This document shows, piece after piece, positions 8,829-18,739 of a stretch of DNA of 64,000 bases; position 1 is the stretch's first letter; each line of letters begins with the position of its first letter. This DNA comes from SM23-32 sp964434535. GTDB taxonomy: Bacteria > Planctomycetota > Brocadiia > SM23-32. The stretch covers positions 1 through 64,000 of the forward strand of contig CAYSWA010000011.1 in assembly GCA_964434535.1 (NCBI GenBank). Reading direction: 5' to 3'. The translations under genes were made by a program, and so were the position numbers. Under the pieces are notes generated by a model that searched no databases, was not told the origin of the DNA, and saw only the letters and a list, made by a program, of their open reading frames with translations.

Positions 8829-11015
8829 ATGCACCGTGCGCCATCGACATCCAAGCGGGCCGTCGCGCTCGCCCTGCTGCTCGGCGCCCTATGCGCGGGG
8901 CCCCTGCGCCCGGCCGGGGCGCAGCCGGAGGCGCCTTCGCCGCCCCAGGGGGCCTCCCGGCCGGCGGAGGCCGTCCTGCCGCTGCCGGAAGCGATCGGCG
9001 GGGTCGCCTCGGCGATGGCCGCCCTCGGCGGGCCCGCCGACCGCTACGTGGTGGGCACGGCCCAGCGGGCGTCGCTGCTGGACGAGTATGCGCTGCACAT
9101 GGTCGCCGCGCACCTGGCCTCGCTGGACCGGCGGGTCGAGCAGCTCAACGGCATGCCGCCGGATGCCGAGGCATACGCGGCCGACGAGCTGCCCGCCCCG
9201 CTGCTGCACGAGCTGCGCACGGGCGGGGCCGACCTCTACGTGCACGTGGGCACGGCCGTCCAGAGCGGCCAGCGCTACCTGGTGGCCACGGCCTACGAGG
9301 TCGCCACGGGGCAGCTGCGCGCCCGCGCCTCGGCGCCCTGCCACCTGCGGGAGGGGCTGGAGCTGCTGCTCGCGGGCGACCGGGCGCGGATGGACGCCGC
9401 CGATCGGCGCTGGCTGGAGCTGTTCGAGCACATGTTCGCGTCCCGCTCCCCGCAGGCGCACCAGCCGGCGGCGGCGCTGGAGCTGGCCGAGGCGCGCTTC
9501 TTCTTCCAGGCCGGCCTCTGGGAGCAGGCGGCGGAGGCGCTGGCCCGCACGGGCGCGCCGGCGCCCACCCGACCGTCTATGAAAGCGCTGATGGCCTACC
9601 AGTTGGCCGGGCAGTCCGGCGCCGCCAACGAGGCCATCGAGCAGGCGCTCAAGCAGCACTTCGACAGCGGCCCCCTCTGGGCGCTTCGCGCCTGGCTGAG
9701 CCTGCGGCAGGGGCGCGTCGACGACGCCGTGATCTACCTGGAGCAGGCCCGGCTCTCCGAGATGGCCCGCGAGGGGCTCTACCGCCATGCCGGCGCCCTG
9801 GTGGCCCTGGAGCGCGGAGACGAGGAGCTGGCAGAGCAGCAGTTCGCCCGCGCGGCGCAGTTGCTGCCCCAGACGCTTTTCGTGCAGCTCCAGGCCGCCC
9901 GCCTCTATCGCAACCGCGCCGAGCTCGACAAGGCGATCGCCTACTACCGCCGGGCCACCGCCGCCCGCGGCGCGACCGCCGACACCTGGGGCGAGCTCGC
10001 CGTCGCACTGGAGGCCGCCGGCGACGTGGAGGGCGCCATCGAGGCGCTGCGCAGCGGCTTCCGCCTGGACAGCGGCAACCTGATGACCACGCGGCACCTG
10101 GCCACGCTGCTGCGCGGGCGCGGCCGACACGAGGAGGCGCTCGACATCCTGAGCCGCGCGGCCGAGGCGAATCCCCGCAACTCCTCCCTGCTGGCCGCCT
10201 ACGGCGACATGGCCGCCGGGATGTGGCGGGTGAGCACCGCCACGCGGGCGTTCGAGGAGTCGATCCAGGCCAACGGCCGCTTCCCCTACGGGCAGACGCG
10301 GCTGGCCGCGATGCTCGCCCTGCGGCGACGCTACGGGGAGGCCCGGCAACTGCTGGCCGATCTGCTCGCCGTCCAGCCCGAATACGCCCCGGCACGCATC
10401 GTCGCCGCGCGCATCCTCGGGGAGCTGGCTCAGACGCAGGAGGCACTCGCCAGCCTGAAGGAGGTAACCCGAAGGGCCGACCACGAGGTAGAGGCGCGGC
10501 TCGCCCTGGTGGAGGTCTACCTCGAGGCCGAGCGGCCGGCGGAGGCGGTCGCCCCGGCGCAGATCGCCGCCTCCTCCCGGCCCGACGCCCGCAGCTTCGT
10601 GGCCCTCTCGCGCGCCTTCCTCGCCGCCGGCGACCCCGACAAGGCCCAGAGGGCGGCCGAGACCGCCCTGCAGGCGGCGCCGTCCTCGCCGGAAGCACAC
10701 GTGGCCCTCGCCCGCGTCCTCACCGCCCAGGGGAAGCCGGCCGAGGCGCTCGAAGCCGCCGACCGGGCGCTGGGGCTCGACCCGTTCTGCGTGCAGGCCC
10801 TCGAGGCCTGCGGCGAGGCGGCCCGCGCCGCCGCCGAGTTCCACAGGTGCGCCGACTTCTGGCGTCGAGCCCTCGCCCTGAACCCCTGGGACGCCGACCT
10901 GCACTACCGGCTCAGCGAGGTGCTCGGACCGAAGCTCGGCGACTGGACCGGCACCGAGGAGCACCTGAAGCGCTACGTGGAGCTGGAGAAGCTGCGCACC
11001 GAAGCCGCGCATTGA
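8829..11015 (+). CDS. Exported tetratricopeptide-repeat protein
   Basis: This roughly 728-residue protein starts MHRAPSTSKR followed by a hydrophobic stretch and an alanine-rich cleavage region (AGAQ near residue 35), a Sec signal peptide. After a unique domain of about 200 residues the rest is a run of at least ten TPR-like helical repeats, seen as recurrent A..Y/L...A....P spacing with PEYAPA, PDARSF, PSSPEA and PFCVQA turns. TPR arrays mediate protein-protein contacts, and this one would act in the periplasm. No enzymatic motif is visible. It precedes argJ by 45 bases on the same strand, which suggests shared transcription without functional connection. The ribosome-binding site is weak, so the start is less certain. 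Confidence 0.75.
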   Translation: MHRAPSTSKRAVALALLLGALCAGPLRPAGAQPEAPSPPQGASRPAEAVLPLPEAIGGVASAMAALGGPADRYVVGTAQRASLLDEYALHMVAAHLASLDRRVEQLNGMPPDAEAYAADELPAPLLHELRTGGADLYVHVGTAVQSGQRYLVATAYEVATGQLRARASAPCHLREGLELLLAGDRARMDAADRRWLELFEHMFASRSPQAHQPAAALELAEARFFFQAGLWEQAAEALARTGAPAPTRPSMKALMAYQLAGQSGAANEAIEQALKQHFDSGPLWALRAWLSLRQGRVDDAVIYLEQARLSEMAREGLYRHAGALVALERGDEELAEQQFARAAQLLPQTLFVQLQAARLYRNRAELDKAIAYYRRATAARGATADTWGELAVALEAAGDVEGAIEALRSGFRLDSGNLMTTRHLATLLRGRGRHEEALDILSRAAEANPRNSSLLAAYGDMAAGMWRVSTATRAFEESIQANGRFPYGQTRLAAMLALRRRYGEARQLLADLLAVQPEYAPARIVAARILGELAQTQEALASLKEVTRRADHEVEARLALVEVYLEAERPAEAVAPAQIAASSRPDARSFVALSRAFLAAGDPDKAQRAAETALQAAPSSPEAHVALARVLTAQGKPAEALEAADRALGLDPFCVQALEACGEAARAAAEFHRCADFWRRALALNPWDADLHYRLSEVLGPKLGDWTGTEEHLKRYVELEKLRTEAAH

Positions 11016-11060
11016 CCCTGGCCGCCCTCGCCCCCCCCTTGCCCGATCGGATCCCCCGCC

Positions 11061-12257
11061 ATGGAGACCATCGCAGACGGCAGCATCCTGAGCCCGGCCG
11101 GCTTCCGGGCCGGCGCCGCCCGCAGCGGCATCAAGCTCGCCCCCGGCGAGCCCGACGTGGCCCTGATCGTCCCCGACGGCCCGGCCGCGGCCGCCGGAGT
11201 CTTCACCACCAACCGGTTCGCCTCGCCGACCGTGCACTGGAACCGCGCGCACCTGCCGGCCGAACGGGTGCGGGCGGTCGTGGTCAACGCCGGCATCGCC
11301 AACGCCGCCACCGGCCCCCAGGGAGGGCGGGACGTGGAGGCGACGGCACAGCTCGTGGCGCAGCTGGTCGGCGGCGAGCCGGGCCAGGTCTGCGTCGCCT
11401 CAACCGGCCGGATCGGCGTGCCCCTGGCGATGGAGAAGCTGAAGGACGGCATCCGACAGGCCCACGCGCAGCTCTGCGCAGAGCAGGCGGCCGCCCGCCT
11501 GGCCGAGCGTGCCATCATGACGACCGACACCCGCCCGAAGTCCGCCGCCGTGCGTGCCGATCTGAACGGGACCGCGTTCCACGTCGGCGGCATGGCCAAG
11601 GGCAGCGGCATGATCGCCCCCCACATGGCCACCATGCTCGCCTTCGTCACGAGCGACGCCGCCGTCGAGGCCGAGGCGCTCCAGCGGGCCCTGCGCGAAG
11701 CCGTGGAGGTGACGTTCAACCGGATCACCGTCGACGGGGACAGCAGCACCAACGACACGGTGCTGGTGCTGGCCGGGGGGGCGGCCGGCGCGCGGGCCGA
11801 GGGGCCGGGGCTCGATGCCTTCGCCGAGGCGCTGCGGGCCGTGCTCGGCGACCTGGCGGCCCAGATCGTGCGCGACGGCGAAGGGGCCACGCGCGTGGCC
11901 TCCGTTCAGGTCAGCGGCGCCGCCGACGAGGGGGACGCCCTGCGCGCGGCCCGCGCCGTCGCCGAGTCGCAGCTCTTCAAGTGCGCCCTGCACGGCGCCG
12001 ACCCGAACTGGGGCCGCATCGTCTGCGCGCTCGGCTACTCGGGCGCGCAGGTGGACCCGGCGCGCACCAGCGTCCACATCGGCGGCGTCTGCGTGCTGGA
12101 GGCCGGCGCGCCGACCCACATCGACGCCACCGGCGAGATGGCAGCAGACGACGTGCATGTCCGCGTCGAACTGGGCCTGGGCGGTGGCGAGGCGACGGTG
12201 CGCACCTGCGACCTGAGCGCGGAGTACGTGCGGATCAACTCGGCCTACCCTACCTGA
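11061..12257 (+). CDS. argJ: Bifunctional glutamate N-acetyltransferase / ornithine acetyltransferase ArgJ
   Basis: ArgJ transfers the acetyl group of N-acetylornithine to glutamate, recycling it in arginine biosynthesis, and may also use acetyl-CoA. The 398-residue chain contains the signature KGSGMIAPHMATML (180-193), in which self-cleavage occurs before Thr191, the catalytic nucleophile of the beta chain. The usual Asn in IAPNM is His here. STGRIG, NRITVDGDSSTNDT and the C-terminal INSAYPT are also conserved. Length matches the family. No other arg gene is nearby. Confidence 0.95.
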   Translation: METIADGSILSPAGFRAGAARSGIKLAPGEPDVALIVPDGPAAAAGVFTTNRFASPTVHWNRAHLPAERVRAVVVNAGIANAATGPQGGRDVEATAQLVAQLVGGEPGQVCVASTGRIGVPLAMEKLKDGIRQAHAQLCAEQAAARLAERAIMTTDTRPKSAAVRADLNGTAFHVGGMAKGSGMIAPHMATMLAFVTSDAAVEAEALQRALREAVEVTFNRITVDGDSSTNDTVLVLAGGAAGARAEGPGLDAFAEALRAVLGDLAAQIVRDGEGATRVASVQVSGAADEGDALRAARAVAESQLFKCALHGADPNWGRIVCALGYSGAQVDPARTSVHIGGVCVLEAGAPTHIDATGEMAADDVHVRVELGLGGGEATVRTCDLSAEYVRINSAYPT

Positions 12258-12670
12258 GTTCGGTGTAGATAGACGCCACACGTGTGACTCAGTATGTCAC
12301 ATCCGGCGTGCCGGGCCGTCGCCCGCTCGCTCTCAGAAGCGCACGCCTCCAGCAGCACTCGCCGTTCTATCCTCAATGCTAAAAGCAGCTTGCGCCGCAC
12401 GGCTCGGGCCCCTGGGGGCCGGGCGAGGCGGCGCAGCGACCGCACCTGCGGCATGGCATGTCGTTTGCCCTTTAGCAGCATTCCTGGGCGCAGTTCCGCC
12501 CAGGAACGGGGAGGTCACGGGATACGGTTATCTGTTTGGCGGCGCACCGTTCCCCCTCCACCGCCTCAGGTCTCCTGTGGCCTTCCCATTTCATCCTCAC
12601 CGCCGGCCTCGTGCACCAGCTCGACCATGCGCTCCATCCGGGGCCGGGAACTATACCTGCGACCGACACT
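12258..12670. other. Non-coding stretch after argJ with a perfect 10-bp hairpin
   Basis: No plausible gene is seen between argJ and the rpsO promoter. It holds a short inverted repeat TGTGAC/GTCACA (12283-12288 and 12296-12301), and a perfect 10-bp stem with a 6-base loop at 12481-12506 (TTCCTGGGCG pairing with CGCCCAGGAA). Neither is followed by a T run on either strand, so they are not typical intrinsic terminators. Confidence 0.5.
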
Positions 12671-12698
12671 TGCCGCCGTCGCCGCCGCCCGCTATAAT
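12670..12698 (+). promoter_or_regulatory. Promoter of rpsO
   Basis: TTGCCG (12670-12675), a 17-base spacer and perfect TATAAT (12693-12698). The predicted start near 12705 gives a leader of about 70 bases. Confidence 0.7.
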
Positions 12699-12724
12699 GG
12701 GGGCCGTTGTGCGGTATCGCGCAT

Positions 12725-12748
12725 CGGGCATGTGCTCCCGCGTGCCCG
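12725..12748 (+). promoter_or_regulatory. Hairpin in the rpsO leader, possible S15 autoregulatory site
   Basis: CGGGCATG (12725-12732) can pair with CGTGCCCG (12741-12748), with one G-U pair, just upstream of the rpsO start. S15 represses its own mRNA through leader structures in many bacteria; that role here is inferred only from position. Confidence 0.35.
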
Positions 12749-12774
12749 GCTCTTCCCACGGATCAAGAGCGGAC

Positions 12775-13038
12775 ATGGACAAGCAGCGTAAGACCGAGGT
12801 GGTCGAACAGCACCGGCTCCACGAGGCGGACAGCGGCTCGCCCGAGGTGCAGATAGCCGTGCTGACCGAGCGCATCAACGAGCTGACCGAGCATCTGCGC
12901 CGTCACAAGAAGGACCATTCTTCGCGGCGGGGGCTGCTGAAGATGGTCGGCAAGCGGTCCGCGTTGCTGAAGTACCTCACGCGGGAGGACCCGGGGCGGT
13001 ATCGCAGGATTGTCGAGGCGTTGAAGTTGCGGAAGTAG
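12775..13038 (+). CDS. rpsO: Ribosomal protein S15
   Basis: This is the 87-residue small-subunit protein S15, which binds the central domain of 16S rRNA and bridges to 23S rRNA. Sequence landmarks are HEADSGSPEVQ, LTERINELTEHL, HKKDHSSRRGLL and the terminal YRRIVEALKLRK. The ATG follows a leader with a stable hairpin and a TATAAT promoter. pnp lies 270 bases downstream on the same strand, the classical rpsO-pnp order. Confidence 0.98.
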   Translation: MDKQRKTEVVEQHRLHEADSGSPEVQIAVLTERINELTEHLRRHKKDHSSRRGLLKMVGKRSALLKYLTREDPGRYRRIVEALKLRK

Positions 13039-13231
13039 AGGATAGAGCGCTAACGAAGCCCGCCTTTTTGACCGTGCAGCCCGGCAACGGTGGTGGCGCG
13101 AGTTCCCCCCTGCCATTGAGCCGGGCCGCAGCCCTGCCCCGCCACGGGGACTGCGGCCGGAGGGCGCCAGCCGGGGCCGAGTTACCGCTGAACTGAGGGG
13201 GATGCGTGCGTCCCGCTCCGGGCGCCGTTGA

Positions 13232-13252
13232 GCGCGGCACGGGATGCCGCGC
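13232..13252 (+). promoter_or_regulatory. Hairpin in the rpsO-pnp intergenic region
   Basis: GCGCGGCA (13232-13239) pairs perfectly with TGCCGCGC (13245-13252) around a 5-base loop, about 57 bases before the pnp start. In E. coli a stem at this place is cleaved by RNase III and then used by PNPase to repress its own mRNA. A homologous role is plausible, and rnc is present at 34292-34981. Confidence 0.4.
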
Positions 13253-13308
13253 CGCGCAATCGAGCGGATCATTCGGATGCCTTAGCTGCTGTGAAGGAAG
13301 AACGGATC

Positions 13309-15405
13309 GTGAAGACAAGAGTAGAGAGAACGATAGCGGACAGGACGTTGAGTTTCGAGACGGGCGAGCTTGCCAGGCAGGCCGGCGGAGCCGTCATCGC
13401 GCAGTACGGGGAGTCCGTGGTCCTGGCCACCGCCGTGGCCGTGGAGGACAGGCGCAACGTGCCCTTCTTCCCCCTGACGATGGAGTACCGCGAGAAGCAG
13501 TACGCGGCCGGCCAGTTCCCCGGGGGCATCATCAAGCGCGAGGGCCGGCCCACCACCAAGGAGACGCTGACCTGCCGGCTGATGGACCGGCCGATCCGGC
13601 CGCTCTTCCCCGACGACTACCACGAGGACGTGCAGGTCATCGCGTGGGTGCTCAGCTCGGACGGAGAGAACGACCCCGACGTGCTGGCCATGAACGCCGC
13701 CTCGGCGGCGCTGGCCATCAGCGACATCCCCTTCCTGGGCCCGATCGGCTCGTCCCGCGTGGGGCTGGCCGGCGACGAGTTCGTCCTCAACCCGCTGCAC
13801 GAGCAGCGCGAGAACGCAGAGCTGGACATCGTCGTCAGCAGCAGGAGCGATTCGGTGGTCATGGTCGAGGGCTCGGCCCACGTGATCCCCGAGGACGACC
13901 TGGTCACCGCCATCGGGTGCGCTCACGACGCCAACGTGGAGGTCGTGGCGCTCATCCGGGAGCTGGTCGAGCTGTGCGGCAAGGCGAAGCGCAGCTACGA
14001 GCCGTACATGGACCTGAGCGGGGTGATGGACATCGTCAGGACCCGCTATCGTGAGCGCGTGGCCGAGGCGCGGCGCACGCCGGGCAAGCTGGCGCGGGCC
14101 GAAGCAGTCGGCAAGATTCAGACGGAAGCGATCGAGGAGCTCTGCGACCCCGAAGACCAGCAGGCGCCGAGCGCCCGCGAGCTCTCCGCGGCCTTCGACC
14201 AGCTCGAGAACGAGCTGCTGCGCGAGCAGGTCCTCAAGCAGCGGGTCCGCGTGGACGGACGGGCCTTCGACGAGGTGCGCGCCGTAACGTGCCGGGTGGC
14301 GGTGCTGCCGCGCACGCACGGCTCGGCCGTCTTCACCCGCGGCGAGACACAGGCGCTGGCGGTAGCCACGCTCGGCACCGTGCATGACGAGCAGCGGATC
14401 CTGGACCCGCTGGTGGAGGAGCCGGCCAAGAAGTTCATGCTCCACTACAACTTCCCGCCCTTCAGCGTCGGCGAGATGAAGCCGATCCGCGGGCCCGGCC
14501 GCCGCGAGATCGGCCACGGCGAGCTCGCCGAGCGCGCCCTCCGGTGCGTGCTGCCCGACTCCGAGACCTTCCCCTACACGATCCGGATCGTGGCCGACAT
14601 CCTGGAGTCCAACGGCTCCTCCTCGATGGCGAGCGTCTGCGGGGGCACGCTCTGCCTGATGGACGCGGGCGTCCCGATCAGCCAGCCCGTGGCCGGGGTC
14701 ACCGTCGGCCTGATCAAGCAGGGCGATGAGTCGATCCTGCTGACCGACATCGCCGGCTCGGAGGACCATCACGGCGACATGGACATGAAGGTGGCCGGCA
14801 CCCAGCACGGCGTGACGTCCGTCCAGATGGACCTGAAGGTGACCGGCGTGGGCGTCGAGCTGCTGCGCCGCGCCCTGAACCAGGCGCGCGAGGGGCGCAT
14901 GCAGATACTGCGCGCGATGCTCCAGACGCTCGACAGGCCCCGCCCCGACACCTCGCCCTACGCGCCGATGCTGGTGAAGGTCATGATCGACCCGGACCTG
15001 ATCGGCAAGCTGATCGGCCCCGGCGGCAAGACGATCAAGGGCCTCGAAGAGAAGTACGAGTGCACCATCGAGGTCGAGGACGACGGGTCGGTGACCGTCT
15101 CCAGCGAGCGCGGCGGGCGGGCCGACGAGGCGGCCCAGTACATCCGCCAGCTCGGCCAGAAGATCGAGGTCGGCACCATCTACGACGGCGTGGTGACCGA
15201 TCTGAAGGACTTCGGCGCCATCGTGGAGCTTTTCCCCGGCGCCGACGGCCTCTGCCACATCAGCCAGCTCGACGAGGGCTACGTCAAGGAGGTCACCGAC
15301 GTGTGCAAGGTCGGCGACCGCATCCCGGTCAAAGTCCTCAGCGTCGAGGACAACCGCGTGCGGCTGAGCCGCAAGGCCGCCCTGCAGGAGCGCGGCGAGA
15401 CGTAA
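13309..15405 (+). CDS. pnp: Polyribonucleotide nucleotidyltransferase (PNPase)
   Basis: PNPase is a trimeric phosphorolytic 3'-5' exoribonuclease and part of RNA decay complexes. The 698-residue product has two RNase PH domains (about 5-230 and 310-550), with the second carrying SNGSSSMASVCGG and the catalytic region EDHHGDMDMKV. A KH domain follows (IGKLIGPGGKTIKGL near 565), then a C-terminal S1 domain (GTIYDGVVTDLKDFGAIVEL). GTG at 13309 was chosen because AAGGAAG lies 8 bases before it. In-frame upstream codons add residues not found in the family and would begin inside the leader hairpin. Confidence 0.97.
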   Translation: MKTRVERTIADRTLSFETGELARQAGGAVIAQYGESVVLATAVAVEDRRNVPFFPLTMEYREKQYAAGQFPGGIIKREGRPTTKETLTCRLMDRPIRPLFPDDYHEDVQVIAWVLSSDGENDPDVLAMNAASAALAISDIPFLGPIGSSRVGLAGDEFVLNPLHEQRENAELDIVVSSRSDSVVMVEGSAHVIPEDDLVTAIGCAHDANVEVVALIRELVELCGKAKRSYEPYMDLSGVMDIVRTRYRERVAEARRTPGKLARAEAVGKIQTEAIEELCDPEDQQAPSARELSAAFDQLENELLREQVLKQRVRVDGRAFDEVRAVTCRVAVLPRTHGSAVFTRGETQALAVATLGTVHDEQRILDPLVEEPAKKFMLHYNFPPFSVGEMKPIRGPGRREIGHGELAERALRCVLPDSETFPYTIRIVADILESNGSSSMASVCGGTLCLMDAGVPISQPVAGVTVGLIKQGDESILLTDIAGSEDHHGDMDMKVAGTQHGVTSVQMDLKVTGVGVELLRRALNQAREGRMQILRAMLQTLDRPRPDTSPYAPMLVKVMIDPDLIGKLIGPGGKTIKGLEEKYECTIEVEDDGSVTVSSERGGRADEAAQYIRQLGQKIEVGTIYDGVVTDLKDFGAIVELFPGADGLCHISQLDEGYVKEVTDVCKVGDRIPVKVLSVEDNRVRLSRKAALQERGET

Positions 15406-15445
15406 TGGCCGGCGCGCCCTCGCCTCCCCCGGAGAAGAGGCCGCC

Positions 15446-16810
<1,365 letters not shown>

Positions 16811-16869
16811 GGGCACGGGCGCAGCGCAGCGAGAACCTGTTGCCTTTCGCGAAAAAGCGCGGCTTTCAC

Positions 16870-16899
16870 TTGCAGCGCACTTGCGCGCGCTGTTAGAAT
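16870..16899 (+). promoter_or_regulatory. Promoter of the candidate structured RNA
   Basis: TTGCAG (16870-16875), an 18-base spacer and TAGAAT (16894-16899), predicting a start near 16906 with no reading frame behind it. Confidence 0.55.
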
Positions 16900-16905
16900 G
16901 TGATA

Positions 16906-17170
16906 CGCATACTGAAGGCGGGGCTGAGGCGAGACGATTCCTAACTGTTGGCCCGCTGAGGTTTACGGCAAAAAGAGTGGACAGGGGAGGGATTGAGCGG
17001 CTGGTTTCGGTAACGGCATAGTCTTTGCTCTACTTCAAGCAGCTGCCTGTCCCTAAATCACGACGCTCCCACCTGAAAAGAAAGCGTCGTGAGCTGTCGG
17101 GTGAGCGCCCCCCTCCCCGACAGCAGCCCCTCTTGCGGGTGGGCTTACCCCAGCCCACCCGCAATATTGT
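16906..17170 (+). ncRNA. Candidate structured non-coding RNA of about 260 nt
   Basis: Downstream of a good promoter, this gene-free stretch folds into consecutive hairpins. GCGGG 16918-16922 pairs with 16952-16956. A compound stem joins 16979-16985 to 17046-17052 and 16997-17003 to 17040-17046 (one shared base). Perfect 10-bp (17058-17067/17083-17092), 9-bp (17093-17101/17116-17124) and 13-bp (17133-17145/17152-17164) hairpins follow almost back to back. The last, followed by TATTGT, could terminate. No RNase P, tmRNA, SRP or cobalamin-riboswitch consensus was recognised; a divergent 6S RNA cannot be excluded. Ends are approximate and expression is unproven. Confidence 0.45.
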
Positions 17171-17296
17171 ACCCACCCGACCCCCACGGCAAAGCTCCAT
17201 CGCAGAGCGCGCCGAGAACGCCGAGAGCGGCACGGATACGATCACGGCCCCGCCTCAGCCCGCCCTCGGCCGTTGCCGTGGACGCCGTGCGCCCTC
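17171..17296. other. Gene-free stretch between the candidate RNA and the lipoprotein promoter
   Basis: No gene or notable structure was seen. It completes the 554-base gap between the sigma-54 activator and the lipoprotein gene. Confidence 0.4.
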
Positions 17297-17325
17297 TTGT
17301 CGGAGCGGCGCGGCCCCCCTATAAT
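17297..17325 (+). promoter_or_regulatory. Promoter of the lipoprotein-tsaB-uspA-nrdJ operon
   Basis: TTGTCG (17297-17302), a 17-base spacer and TATAAT (17320-17325). The GTG start of the lipoprotein follows about 40 bases after the -10 box. Confidence 0.65.
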
Positions 17326-17364
17326 GCCCCTTCGAGGGGCTTCGACCGCACGCGGAGGGATGCC

Positions 17365-18018
17365 GTGCAATCCACGCCAAGCGCCGCCTGGTTCGTGGTG
17401 CTGCTGGCGATGCTGCCCGGCTGCGCGGTGCGCAACTGCTTCACCGTGGAGACCCAGGGGCGCTACGCCGCCACGCCGCCGGGCCGCTCGGCGGTGCTGC
17501 GCGTCACCTGCCCCGAGTGGGGGCCAATCAGGACGGGCAAGGAGACCTGGGGCGTGATCGAAACGGCGAACGCCGCCGGCCGCTTCGCCGAGTTCCTGGC
17601 CCACGCCGCCCGCGCGCAGGGCGGCATGGACGTGGCGACTCCCTACGACGTAGCGGGCGAGCTCGCCGAGGCCGGCCTCGAGCCGACCCTCGAGCCGACC
17701 GACGAGCAGCTCGCCCGCTTCGCCGAGGTCCTCGGCTGCCGCACCTACCTCACCGCCCGCGTGGCCCTGTGGCGATACAGCTACTTCCTGCTCGCCTCTT
17801 CGGCCGAGCTCGAGTGCAGCGTGGCCTGCCACGACGCGGCCGACGGGCGCGTGATCTGGCAGGCCCAGGTGCGCCGGGCCGCCCGCGGCACCAGCGACCG
17901 CGAGCTGGCGGCCGCCGCCATGCGCGAGCTGTTCCTGCAGATGCGCGCCAGGCCGGCCACGGCGCCGGCCGAGCCCTGCCCGCCCCTTGCCGAAGAGAGG
18001 GCGGAGGCGATGCCGTGA
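17365..18018 (+). CDS. Predicted lipoprotein of unknown function
   Basis: GTG at 17365 gives a 217-residue protein with a short N-region, a hydrophobic core (AAWFVVLLAMLPGC) and a lipobox cysteine at residue 20, so it is predicted to be lipidated and envelope-bound. GGAGGG lies 5 bases before the GTG. The ATG 5 bases further upstream is out of frame. The mature part alternates short strands and helices (TYLTARVALWRYSYFLLASS, CHDAADGRVIWQAQVRRA) and loosely recalls small CsgG/GNA1162-like envelope lipoproteins, but no family can be named. Its TGA overlaps the GTG of tsaB. Confidence 0.75.
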   Translation: MQSTPSAAWFVVLLAMLPGCAVRNCFTVETQGRYAATPPGRSAVLRVTCPEWGPIRTGKETWGVIETANAAGRFAEFLAHAARAQGGMDVATPYDVAGELAEAGLEPTLEPTDEQLARFAEVLGCRTYLTARVALWRYSYFLLASSAELECSVACHDAADGRVIWQAQVRRAARGTSDRELAAAAMRELFLQMRARPATAPAEPCPPLAEERAEAMP

Positions 18019-18704
18019 TCGCGCTCGGCATAGAGACCAGCGGCCGCATCGGCAGCGTCGCCCTCTGCGAAGACGCCCGCCCGCTCGCCGCCCACACCTT
18101 CCCCGAGGGCGCCCGCCACGCGCGGGACATTATGCCCGCCGTCGCCCGGGTCATGGGCGAGTCCGGGCTCGCCGAAGGAGATGTCGACGCCGTGGCGGTC
18201 AGCCAGGGGCCCGGCTCGTTCACCGGCCTGCGCATCGGCGTCACCTGCGCGAAGGCGCTCGCCTGGGCCCTCGGCTGGAGGTCCGTCGGCGTGCCCTCGC
18301 TGGAGGTGATGGTCCAGAACGTGCCGGGCGGCGAGGACTTGCTCGCCGCCTGCCCCACGCGGGATGCGCGGCGAGGCCGCGTATACGGCACCGTGTTCAG
18401 GTGGACCGACGGGCGCTGGGCGGACACGACCGGCGTCCTGCTGCTGCCGCCGCAGGAGCTGGCCGCGCGCATACCGGAAGGGGCCGTGGTCTTCGGCACG
18501 GGCCTCGGCGCCTGCCCGCAGGTCCTGGGCGACGAACGGTTCCGCCGGGGCGAGCCGGGCTGGCAGGTGGGCCGCGCAGAGGCCGTCTGCCGCCTGGGGA
18601 TCGAGCGCGTGCGCCGCGGACAGGACGTGGACCCGATGGTGCTGATGCCGCGCTACTATCGGCTGACCGAAGCCGAAGAGAAACTGGAGCCCGCCGGGAG
18701 CTGA
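18015..18704 (+). CDS. tsaB: tRNA threonylcarbamoyladenosine biosynthesis protein TsaB
   Basis: TsaB is the non-catalytic ASKHA-fold partner that pairs with TsaD and TsaE to make t6A37 in ANN-decoding tRNAs. The 229-residue product shows the N-terminal ALGIETSGRIGSVAL strand pair, HARDIMP, and the signature SQGPGSFTGLRIGV. The GTG start overlaps the preceding stop (GTGA), implying translational coupling. tsaD is not in the window. Confidence 0.92.
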   Translation: MIALGIETSGRIGSVALCEDARPLAAHTFPEGARHARDIMPAVARVMGESGLAEGDVDAVAVSQGPGSFTGLRIGVTCAKALAWALGWRSVGVPSLEVMVQNVPGGEDLLAACPTRDARRGRVYGTVFRWTDGRWADTTGVLLLPPQELAARIPEGAVVFGTGLGACPQVLGDERFRRGEPGWQVGRAEAVCRLGIERVRRGQDVDPMVLMPRYYRLTEAEEKLEPAGS

Positions 18705-18739
18705 CCCCGTTCGCCCCCGGCCCGAGAAAGGACGCAGAC

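Noticed and set aside
7409..12268. A 1619-codon open frame on the plus strand
   Set aside because: It runs antisense to ispH and out of frame with the TPR gene and argJ; composition is Arg/Gly/Ala-rich as expected for a high-GC shadow frame.
12294..12791. 165-codon frame before rpsO
   Set aside because: No motif, atypical composition, no ribosome-binding site, and it runs into the rpsO promoter and start.
16906..17170. Assignment of the structured RNA as RNase P, SRP RNA or a cobalamin riboswitch
   Set aside because: The universally conserved segments of those RNAs were not found on either strand.
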